The notes beneath the pieces are model-generated. The model had not been told where the DNA came from. It was given only the letters and a program-made list of their open reading frames with translations, and did no database searches. The translations under genes and the position numbers were made by a program. Shown here piece by piece: positions 51,301 through 58,380 of a DNA stretch of 64,000 nucleotides. Within the stretch, counting starts at the first letter, position 1; the number at the start of each line of letters is the position of its first letter. This stretch comes from JACPVF01 sp964502095 (lineage in GTDB: Bacteria; Chloroflexota; Anaerolineae; Anaerolineales; Villigracilaceae): positions 62,001-126,000 of the forward strand of contig CAZCUF010000005.1 in NCBI GenBank assembly GCA_964502095.1, written 5' to 3'.

Positions 51301-52710
51301 TTCCTCCGCCGAATAACCCAGCATATCGCATAAGGCTTTGTTGACCCTCAGCCAATGTCCTTCGGGATCCGCCAGCGCGATGCCGATGGCCGAATGATCC
51401 ATGGCGGAACGGAACAATTCCTCGCTTTCCCGCAGAGCCTCCTCCGACTCTTTACGTTTGGTGATATCGCGAATGGAGGCGGAAACCCAAACATCGTCCG
51501 ATGTCTTCAATGGCCCGAGGTTGATATCTGCTGGAAACTCACTGCCATTTTTGCGCCTGGCATATAATTCCAGGCCCGAGCCCATGGACCGGATATGCGG
51601 TTCCGGCTTGCGAACATAGTCTGCCCGCAGAATGACATGCCCGACGCGGAAGCGTTCCGGCAGGAGAAGTTCCAGCGACTCGCCGATCAGTTCATTGCGC
51701 GAATATCCGAATACTTTTTCGAGTTGCGAGTTCACCAGAACGATCTTGCCGCTCGAGTTGACTACCACAATTGCATCGGGCGCGTTTTCCAGCAGACTGC
51801 GGAAGTTTTCCTCCGCGCGCTTCTGCTTGGTGATATCGGCCAGCGTCCCCTCGAAAAACAGAATCTCCCCCTTCTGATTCCGAATGACGCGCATGTTATT
51901 GCGTACTGCAATCAGCCGGCCGTCCTTGCGTTTCAGAATGTTTTCGACATTATCCAGCTCGGCAGTTTCTTCAAGGATCTGGTGGATGCGGTCTGCATCC
52001 TCCTGCGCGAAATACCAATCCAACACATTCGTGGAAAGCAGTTCCTCCTCGGATGCATAGCCCAGCATGTGAACCAGCGCCGGGTTGGCGGCCAGCAAAC
52101 TGCCGTCTTTTGTCGTTTGATAAATGCCGTCAATGGCGTGATCGAATAAAGAACGATACTTCGCTTCCGATTCTTCCAGCGCACGCGTGGCCGTTCGGCG
52201 CTCGGTGATATCGGTCACTGAGCCTTCATAATAAAGGATGCGGTTATTTTCGTCGCGCACTACGCGGGCGCTGTCCAGCACGATGATCTCGGGGCCGTCC
52301 TTGCGCCGCAAATGAAGCTCACAATTCTGCATTTGGTCGGATGAATTCAGTAGTTTGACGTACTTCAAACGATCCGATGGATCTGTGAACAAATCGCGCC
52401 CGATGTTTACTTTCAACAATTCATCCAGCGAATCGTAACCCAGGATTTGAATCAGGGCCGGATTGGCCCACAGCAATTTTCCCTCCGGCGTGGATCGATA
52501 TATGCCGGTGGGAATATTTTCAATAATGCCCTCATCTTCAGCTTTTGAGACGTTGAGATCGTTACGCGTTAACTTTTCCCCACTTGAAGCCTCTACCTTT
52601 ACGTTAGAATTCTTTTGAACTGCAGGCGTTGTGCGGGAATTTTTGTTTGCGATTTTCGCTTTGCCCCGTGGCTGGCTTTTTCTGGCTTGCCGAGTCAAAG
52701 TCTTGGGCAT
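48388..52710 (-). CDS. Multi-PAS, multi-GAF HD-GYP phosphodiesterase
   Basis: 1440 residues. After a Lys-rich N-terminus come four PAS domains (about 60-175, 180-300, 305-420, 425-555; e.g. YRSLFDHAIDGIYQTT, FRSLLENAPDAIVVVN), then four GAF domains (about 560-1240), then HD-GYP (about 1245-1430). The active site is intact: LLHDIGKMGVPDHIL and HHEKWDGSGYPQGLKGEQIP. It should hydrolyse c-di-GMP, and lacks membrane spans. TATAAT on the minus strand (52745-52750) is a likely promoter; the leader holds CCTATTCAAGATAGG, a small hairpin. Confidence 0.9.
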   Translation of the reverse strand: MPKTLTRQARKSQPRGKAKIANKNSRTTPAVQKNSNVKVEASSGEKLTRNDLNVSKAEDEGIIENIPTGIYRSTPEGKLLWANPALIQILGYDSLDELLKVNIGRDLFTDPSDRLKYVKLLNSSDQMQNCELHLRRKDGPEIIVLDSARVVRDENNRILYYEGSVTDITERRTATRALEESEAKYRSLFDHAIDGIYQTTKDGSLLAANPALVHMLGYASEEELLSTNVLDWYFAQEDADRIHQILEETAELDNVENILKRKDGRLIAVRNNMRVIRNQKGEILFFEGTLADITKQKRAEENFRSLLENAPDAIVVVNSSGKIVLVNSQLEKVFGYSRNELIGESLELLLPERFRVGHVILRADYVRKPEPHIRSMGSGLELYARRKNGSEFPADINLGPLKTSDDVWVSASIRDITKRKESEEALRESEELFRSAMDHSAIGIALADPEGHWLRVNKALCDMLGYSAEELLQNNFQSITYPDDLDAGLQSMRQLLDGKQESDQIEKRYLHKSGRVVWALLTLSLVRQTNGEPRFFITQVQDITERKQATDALTRRAEEFKALVQAGESLTSTLELQPLLENILMAAQRAIPAGEKGTVLLWDAHTKTLHVQAQSGYSDPRLMEWSFHEGKGYSGTAFHEKRSLLINDAPKEYEIPFDNSLDEVNAIQSSIVTPLIVKGKAIGVIALDNSTRKNAFTADDLRLMEAFALQAAAAIENARLYEETGRRAAELGSLTRVSFALRSASTRLQMFPVILDQLMDILSADGAMIGLVNPLTRNLSLELGRGNLAGLTGEIIPSGNVITDNLIFTRRPYIIADVQADERAFYLGSRRDVRAVAAIPLIAQDRVIGILWADRGESPNGIFPDPFSDNDMRLLLAIGDIAANAIHRTSLHEQTILHAEQTTSIIELGRLLAETTDVQMVYRRLSGSIYALLPNICGIFVSLYDPERQTINCVSAHYDGNFLDASELPAIIFSTDDPDKHVQAIDTRSIQMLEDVRPNDVIWPAEFLAAQPKSPRSALYLPLLTAGKAIGLIEIHSYSPARFGPLDVELLTLIANTAAVEIQNTRLLQQFERSVQRLTALHAIDSAINSSTDLRLSLRIVLEHTIRLLEVDAASVLVLNPVTLNLDFAAGTGFRSGRISRSSIRLGEGLAGKSALQRTPIQSSDLSATSSGFLQSQLITLEKFQAYMVVPLISKGKVSGVLELFQRGALDTNQEWLGFLNILADQVALAVDNAQLYEGLERANVELTMSYDATIEGWSNALDLRDKETEGHTQRVTDLVLKLAQTMNVPDHQLPHIRRGALLHDIGKMGVPDHILRKPSSLTAEEWKIMHQHPRLAYELLSPIAYLRPALDIPYSHHEKWDGSGYPQGLKGEQIPLTARMFAVVDVYDALISDRPYRPAWSHDQAVAYIREQAGHHFDPRVAESFLLMLGENGLEGDSP

Positions 52711-52828
52711 TTAAAAGATCCTATCTTGAATAGGTTCACTGTGCAATTATACGACGTTGTCATAAACCGGGAAATTACACTTCTATTAGGATTTATACAG
52801 TCTGAAATGACGGGAAAGCCAACTCTGC

Positions 52829-52834
52829 TATAAT
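52829..52834 (+). promoter_or_regulatory. -10 box TATAAT, leaderless SDR gene
   Basis: TATAAT ends exactly six bases before ATG 52841. No ribosome site. Confidence 0.65.
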
Positions 52835-52840
52835 TTTCAC

Positions 52841-53833
52841 ATGATTTTGGTAACAGGCGCGACCGGTTTTATCGGCCGCGCGTTGGTGCGTCAACTTTCC
52901 GAATCCGGCTTTCCCATGCGGGCTTTGATTCGGCCTTCGCCGCGCACGCCCCGGCTTCCGATGGGTGTGCCGCTCGAAGTGGCGGTCGTCAGCCTCGCGG
53001 ATACGCGCGGACTGCGCGCGGCGTTGAATAATGTGGATGTGATCTTTCATCTAGCCAGCGCCGAATCGCAGGGGCGCAACGCCAATTTATTAACCACCGA
53101 CATCGAAGGCACGCGCAATTTAGTGGAGGCCGCGGCCGACGCGGGCGTGCAGAGAATCGTCTATGTGAGCCATGTGGGGGCGGCGCGTGCTTCGGCTTAT
53201 CCCGTTTTCAAAGCCAAAGGGATCGCGGAGGAATTCATCCGCCGTTCGGGTGTGCCGTTTACGATCCTGCGCTCGACGATTGTTTATGGCCCGGAAGACC
53301 ATTTCACCACTGCGCTGGCGCGCATGTTGCGGGCCGCGCCGGGCGTCTTTTTCATTCCGGGCAGTGGACGCAATATGGCCCCAATGCTTCAACCTTTCTG
53401 GGTCGAGGATCTGGTTACGTGCCTGCTGTGGTCGCTTGAGAATCCCGAGACGATCAATCAGGTCTATGAAGTGGGCGGCAGTGAATATTTCAGCGCACGC
53501 CAAATTCTGGAGATTCTCATGCCCATTGTGCAGGCGCGGCGCTATTTGATGGAGCTATCGCCCATTACATTGCGCAGTCTGATCGTGACTCTCGAAAACT
53601 TTGTGCCGAGCTTTCCGGCTTCCTCTTTTTGGGTTGATTACACAGCCGTCAGCCGCACCTGCCCGGCTGATGCCACCGCGCGTGCCTTCGGTCTCATGCC
53701 GGCCCGCTTCACCTATCGACTCAATTATTTGCATCGCTTGTCGGGATGGGCACGTTTCTCAAACTGGCTCTCCGCCAGCGCAAAGCGCGTCGCACATTCC
53801 CTGCGCGGACGGTTTCCGCGCCTGCCTCAATAG
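52841..53833 (+). CDS. NAD(P)-dependent epimerase/SDR (extended, NDUFA9-like)
   Basis: 330 residues. The NAD-binding motif ILVTGATGFIGRALVRQL is at 2-19, and YPVFKAKGIAEEFIRRSGV contains the YxxxK-like position. FTILRSTIVYGPEDHF and PMLQPFWVEDLVTCLLWSL follow as atypical-SDR signatures. The protein resembles quinone-oxidoreductase-associated SDRs; substrate unknown. The GNAT gene starts 6 bases after its stop. Confidence 0.85.
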   Translation: MILVTGATGFIGRALVRQLSESGFPMRALIRPSPRTPRLPMGVPLEVAVVSLADTRGLRAALNNVDVIFHLASAESQGRNANLLTTDIEGTRNLVEAAADAGVQRIVYVSHVGAARASAYPVFKAKGIAEEFIRRSGVPFTILRSTIVYGPEDHFTTALARMLRAAPGVFFIPGSGRNMAPMLQPFWVEDLVTCLLWSLENPETINQVYEVGGSEYFSARQILEILMPIVQARRYLMELSPITLRSLIVTLENFVPSFPASSFWVDYTAVSRTCPADATARAFGLMPARFTYRLNYLHRLSGWARFSNWLSASAKRVAHSLRGRFPRLPQ

Positions 53834-53839
53834 CCCGGC

Positions 53840-54718
53840 ATGACCGCTCCGCTGATTCGCCTGCTCGAGACCATGGAAGACATGAACGCTGTCGAAGCCT
53901 TACAGCGCGTGGTGTGGCCGGGTAGTGAAACCGATATCGTCCCCGCGCATTTGCTTATTACCGCGGTGCACAATGGCGGGTTGGTGCTCGGCGCGTTCGT
54001 TGAAAATACACTTGCCGGATTCGTGTTCGGCTTTCCAGGTATCGAAGCCACGCCCGACGGCCCGCGCGCCAAACATTGTTCGCACATGATGGGCGTTCAT
54101 CCCGGGCATCGCGATGCGGGCCTCGGCTTTGCGCTCAAGCGCGCGCAATGGCAAATGGTTCGCCATCAAGGTTTGGATCACGTCACCTGGACGTACGATC
54201 CCCTGCTCAGCCGAAATGCGCATCTCAACATTGCCCGTCTGGGCGCGGTCTGCAACACGTATCATCGTTCGGAGTATGGCGAAATGCGCGACGGCTTGAA
54301 CGCCGGCCTGCCTTCGGATCGTTTTCAAGTGGATTGGTGGATTCATACGCGCCGCGTCGAACGCAGACTCGGTCGACGCGTCCGCCCCGCCCTCACCCTG
54401 GAGGGATTCTCGAAAGCGGATCTTCAACCGCTTTACACGCTTCATACCGGACCCGATGCCTGGCCGCGCCCACCTGAAAATTTTCCCGCTCTCGACGGCC
54501 GTTTGTTGCTGGCCGAAATACCGAGCGACTTCTCCGCTTTGAAAGACTCGAACTTTCCGCTCGCCCGCGACTGGCGCTTCTTCTCGCGCGAGGTCTTCGA
54601 GACGGCGTTTCAAGAAGGCTATTTGATCACCGATTTTATTTTTGAAGATGAAAAGGAAGCGCGCAGTTTCTATGTGCTTGCACACGGCGAGTCCACGCTC
54701 GACGATTCAATCCAGTAG
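53840..54718 (+). CDS. GNAT-superfamily protein, COG3375-like
   Basis: 292 residues. The GNAT core lies at about 5-160: LLETMEDMNAVEALQRVVWP, then FVFGFPGIEATP and HCSHMMGVHPGHRDAGLGFA (CoA loop). The C-terminal half (about 170-290) is specific to this family. The acyl acceptor is unknown. It overlaps nothing but sits 6 bases after the SDR stop, so the two are likely co-transcribed. It converges on the PBP gene, with only 5 bases between the stops. Confidence 0.8.
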   Translation: MTAPLIRLLETMEDMNAVEALQRVVWPGSETDIVPAHLLITAVHNGGLVLGAFVENTLAGFVFGFPGIEATPDGPRAKHCSHMMGVHPGHRDAGLGFALKRAQWQMVRHQGLDHVTWTYDPLLSRNAHLNIARLGAVCNTYHRSEYGEMRDGLNAGLPSDRFQVDWWIHTRRVERRLGRRVRPALTLEGFSKADLQPLYTLHTGPDAWPRPPENFPALDGRLLLAEIPSDFSALKDSNFPLARDWRFFSREVFETAFQEGYLITDFIFEDEKEARSFYVLAHGESTLDDSIQ

Positions 54719-54723
54719 AAATT

Positions 54724-57700
54724 CTACGGCGTTGAAGTGGCGGTCGGCGTATTGGTTGGCGGAATATTGGTGGAAGTTGGCGTTGGGGTGTCGGTGGGAA
54801 TTACGATGGGCGTATCCGTGGGAGGCGGAACGGTTGGCGTGATCGTTGGGGTCGGCGTCGGCAGGCTCAAGGTCAGGTGAATGATGCGTTCGACGCTGGC
54901 ATATTTTCCGTTCACTGTTAAACGCAATGCGATTGTCCCGTTGGGAATGTTGGACAGATCCCAATTGAAAAGCGTATCGTTTTCCACCGGATCGTTTTTG
55001 GACGCAAGATTGGCCCACTGATCGGGGTTGGCGCCGAGGCCGTAATCCAAACTCCACGATTTGAAATAACCGGTGGCCGCCGCCGTGCCTTTGACGCTCA
55101 ATAAAGATGACGTGAGCACATCGCCATCGTTGAGCGCAAATTTGATCTGCGGATGGGGGTCATCGGCTTTGCATTCGCGGTCGGGCGCGAAGACCGGGTT
55201 GCGCGGCAGGTCGTGCGCATCCAGCCAGGCGCGTCCATCGCCGGATTGCAACCAATCGCGCGCAAACGGATCGCTCACATTGAGCACCGTTTCCATTTCG
55301 GTGAAATCGTCGCAGGCATCCGAAGCTTCAAGCTGAGTCCATTGATCGAGATTGACGCGGCGCACCAGATCCTGCCCTGCGGGAAGCGGCGGTTGATCCG
55401 CCGCAAAGACTTCGGTAATCTGCTGTTTGCAGGTGTTCGAAGGCTCCGTGCCTGAAAGCGCGCAGATCACTTTTTCCACGATGCCGGGCGGGCGGACGAA
55501 TGGCGTGGGATGCCCGTTCGTAACATAAGGCACAGCGAACTGCATGAACTGCGACCAGATCGGCGCGGCGCCTGTGAGGCCGGTGGTATTGACCATCGGC
55601 GTGTAGTCGGCGTTGCCCACCCAAACTCCCGTCACCAGATCGGGCGTATAGCCCAGCGTCCAGTTATCACGGAAGTCGTTGGTGGTGCCGGTCTTGGCCG
55701 CGACTGGAAACGACAAGTTGAGCATGGAATTCGTTCCGAACATCCATGAACGTGCCTGATTATCGGAAAGGATGGAGGAGATCAAATAGGCATGCTCGGG
55801 CCGCAGAACCTGTTCGCCGGGCTGAGGCTTGTATTCGTAAACCACTTTGCCCTGATAGTCCACGATCTTGAGAATTGCCACAGGCGGAACGCGCTGTCCG
55901 CCATTGGCAAAGACCGCGTATGCGCCGGTCAATTCCAGCACACTCACATCGCCGCCGCCCAGCGTGAGCGACAGGCCATAATCATCGCGTGTGAGAGAAG
56001 TAATGCCGAGTCGTTTCGCCATGGCGATCATGCCGTGGTCGCCGTACACACCGACAAAGTCCAATGTTTTGACGGCAGGGATATTGAACGAGTTGGCCAG
56101 CGCGATCCGCACCGTTACCGGACCGTGGAATTTGCCGTCGTAATTGACGGGTTTATACGGTGGACGCGTATCATTCGGGTCGCCTGAAGGCGGAAACTCG
56201 GAAGGCACATCCCAGATCAATGTGGCGGGAGTCCAGCCTTTTTCGAAGGCCGCTACATAGTTGATGGGTTTGATTGACGATCCCGGCTGGCGCGTGGGGC
56301 TGGTGGCCATGTTCACCTGACCAGAGATGGCATCGTTATAAAAATCCGGTGAACCGACCATGGCCAGAATCTCGCCTGTTGAGGGTTTGATCGAAACCAA
56401 AGCGCCATTGTGCGCGTTCTTATCGGCGATCGCCGCAACCTGATCGGTGACCAGTTTTTGGGCTTCGTCCTGAAGCGTGGGATCGAGCGTGGTGTAAATG
56501 GTGAAGCCCGAGCGGTAGATCGTCTGCGGGTCGTATTGCGCTTCCAGCAATTCGCGAACGTAATTCACCCAATGCGGATAACGGATATTCACCACCGGCG
56601 GGCGGAATTGATACGCCTTGATCTCATCTGCTCCGTTGGAGGCCACCACCGCGTCCACACACACCGGGGTTGGGCTGTTACTGACTTCGATGCAGTTGCG
56701 TTCCGCGCTGAGTTGGTACATCAAAACCAGGACTTGCTGTTGGCGAAGCAGGGTGGCATCGCGGTTGGTGTAAATATCATATACGGCGGGTGATTGCGGC
56801 AAGCCTGCCAGGAATGCCGCCTCTCCAACGGTCAATTGATCGGCAGTCTTGCCGAAATAGGTTTCGGAGGCGGCTTCAATTCCGTAGGCGAGATTGCCGT
56901 AATAAATTTCGTTCAGGTACAGTTCGAGAATTTCATCCTTGGTATAACGGCGCGTGATTTCCGCCGCGAGGATGGCCTCGCGCGTCTTGCGCAGGTAGGT
57001 CTGTTCTGCGCGCTCTTGAGGCGAAAGCAAAAGCGAGCGCGCCAGTTGTTGCGTGATGGTGGATGCACCAGAGACCGTCCCGCCGCTGGTATAGTTCTGC
57101 CATAGGGCGCGGATGATCGCAAATGGGTCGAAGCCCGGATGACTGTAAAAATCCTTGTCTTCGGTGGCGATGGTGGCGGCCACCGCATTCGGGGAAATTT
57201 TAGCGATCGGCACATAGGTGCGGCGGCCCGCATTGGGGTCGAGGATTTCGTACAACAAGTCGCCGTTGCGGTCGAGGATGCGGGTGGTCTCGAATTGCGA
57301 AGCGTGCGCGCGCAGATCGTCAATCGAAGGCAGGGTGCGTGCAATGGAATAATATTGATATAACGCGATCGAGCCGAGGCATAGGCCGACAATGGCAATG
57401 ATGAAAATGACCGCGATCAAAACTCGAAAGAAACAACCCAATCCGCCGCGCCAGTTGAGATCCTTCCAGTTGATATTTCCAAAGTCAAATGAGAATCTCG
57501 ATTTGTTTACGGGCGGTGGAGGCGGCTGTGCGGCGCGCGCGGGGGCATAGCGGCGGCCTGTGGACGGTTCGTATGCGGCGGGGGTGACGCGCGTTCCATC
57601 CATATCGATCTGGTCCACGCGGCGCGGCAGGGGCATGTTGTCGCGGTCGAGAGCCGGCTGTGCGAGACGGGTTTCGGGACCAGGTTCGGGCGGAGGCGGA

Positions 57701-57816
57701 GGCGTGGGAGTCCGCGCCGGTTTGAAGTCGGTGGGAAGATCGGGCAGAGTCTCGTCTTCGGAGGAAAGCAAACGTCTCAGCCGGTCACGCGGATCTTCGG
57801 ATTCGGGATTGGTCAT
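54724..57816 (-). CDS. Class A penicillin-binding protein
   Basis: 1030 residues. A disordered Pro-rich N-terminus (1-125) precedes one membrane helix (about 130-155). The glycosyltransferase (GT51) domain follows: IATEDKDFYSHPGFDPFAII, TITQQLARSL, EILELYLNEIYYGN. The transpeptidase domain has SxxK in GSSIKPINY, SxN in NSFNIPAVK and KTGT in AAKTGTTNDF. The C-terminus has a beta domain and a Thr/Pro-rich tail of about 45 residues (TPTVPPPTDTPIVIPTDTP). It builds and crosslinks peptidoglycan outside the membrane. It lies 22 bases after the MaoC stop on the minus strand. Confidence 0.94.
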   Translation of the reverse strand: MTNPESEDPRDRLRRLLSSEDETLPDLPTDFKPARTPTPPPPPEPGPETRLAQPALDRDNMPLPRRVDQIDMDGTRVTPAAYEPSTGRRYAPARAAQPPPPPVNKSRFSFDFGNINWKDLNWRGGLGCFFRVLIAVIFIIAIVGLCLGSIALYQYYSIARTLPSIDDLRAHASQFETTRILDRNGDLLYEILDPNAGRRTYVPIAKISPNAVAATIATEDKDFYSHPGFDPFAIIRALWQNYTSGGTVSGASTITQQLARSLLLSPQERAEQTYLRKTREAILAAEITRRYTKDEILELYLNEIYYGNLAYGIEAASETYFGKTADQLTVGEAAFLAGLPQSPAVYDIYTNRDATLLRQQQVLVLMYQLSAERNCIEVSNSPTPVCVDAVVASNGADEIKAYQFRPPVVNIRYPHWVNYVRELLEAQYDPQTIYRSGFTIYTTLDPTLQDEAQKLVTDQVAAIADKNAHNGALVSIKPSTGEILAMVGSPDFYNDAISGQVNMATSPTRQPGSSIKPINYVAAFEKGWTPATLIWDVPSEFPPSGDPNDTRPPYKPVNYDGKFHGPVTVRIALANSFNIPAVKTLDFVGVYGDHGMIAMAKRLGITSLTRDDYGLSLTLGGGDVSVLELTGAYAVFANGGQRVPPVAILKIVDYQGKVVYEYKPQPGEQVLRPEHAYLISSILSDNQARSWMFGTNSMLNLSFPVAAKTGTTNDFRDNWTLGYTPDLVTGVWVGNADYTPMVNTTGLTGAAPIWSQFMQFAVPYVTNGHPTPFVRPPGIVEKVICALSGTEPSNTCKQQITEVFAADQPPLPAGQDLVRRVNLDQWTQLEASDACDDFTEMETVLNVSDPFARDWLQSGDGRAWLDAHDLPRNPVFAPDRECKADDPHPQIKFALNDGDVLTSSLLSVKGTAAATGYFKSWSLDYGLGANPDQWANLASKNDPVENDTLFNWDLSNIPNGTIALRLTVNGKYASVERIIHLTLSLPTPTPTITPTVPPPTDTPIVIPTDTPTPTSTNIPPTNTPTATSTP

Positions 57817-57838
57817 TCAGCCTCAGGAAAAGTAATCG

Positions 57839-58288
57839 TCACTGTGGTTTGGACGCCATCAACACGACCCAGGTTCCCTTCATGACGGTTTCGTCCTTCT
57901 GGTTTTTTACATCGAAAGCGATGGATACCGCGCCGCCGTTCAAACGCGGATACGGTTTGGTCTCGGCCACCGTTAACTCGGCGTGGATCGTATCGCCGAT
58001 AAAAACAGGTTTGACGAATTTCCACTCGTTGATCTCGCGGAAAGCGAGTACTGTCCCTTCCATGACGCCGGTGCGCATGGCCAGCCCGGAGATCACTGCC
58101 AGGCCCAACAGTCCATGCGCTACGCGCTGACCGAAGATACTCTGCTTGCTATACTCGGCATCGGTATGAATCAAGTTGTAATCGCCGGAGAGTCCGGCAA
58201 ATGTAAAAATATCGCTCTCGGAGATGGTGCGGCCCACTGTGATGATTTTCTGCCCCACCTGGAATTCTTCATAATACAGTCCTGTCAT
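57839..58288 (-). CDS. MaoC family hotdog dehydratase
   Basis: 149 residues, a single hotdog fold. The hydratase-2 motif is FAGLSGDYNLIHTDAEYS with FGQRVAHGLL: Asp, Asn and His are all in place. It would hydrate or dehydrate enoyl-CoA-type substrates. GGAGG lies 6 bases before the ATG. It is divergent from the 58381 gene and upstream of the PBP gene. An enoyl-CoA hydratase gene lies 2.6 kb away on the other strand. Confidence 0.9.
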   Translation of the reverse strand: MTGLYYEEFQVGQKIITVGRTISESDIFTFAGLSGDYNLIHTDAEYSKQSIFGQRVAHGLLGLAVISGLAMRTGVMEGTVLAFREINEWKFVKPVFIGDTIHAELTVAETKPYPRLNGGAVSIAFDVKNQKDETVMKGTWVVLMASKPQ

Positions 58289-58345
58289 GTAAGCCTCCGA
58301 TAATTTAACTTTGCAGTTCCAATGCGTTGTAAATGATTATACCCT

Positions 58346-58374
58346 TTGACCTCTTGACGGTCTGCCCGTACAAT
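58346..58374 (+). promoter_or_regulatory. Sigma-70-type promoter, leaderless 58381 gene
   Basis: -35 TTGACC (58346-58351), 17-base spacer, -10 TACAAT (58369-58374), then six bases to ATG 58381. This decides the start over in-frame upstream codons. Confidence 0.75.
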
Positions 58375-58380
58375 AAGACT

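Noticed and set aside
53900..54685. A 261-codon frame antisense to the GNAT gene
   Set aside because: No motif; the sense frame has a GNAT CoA loop.
54730..54870. Repetitive GT-rich DNA at the 3' end of the PBP gene as a separate repeat element
   Set aside because: It is explained by coding of the Thr/Pro-rich tail.
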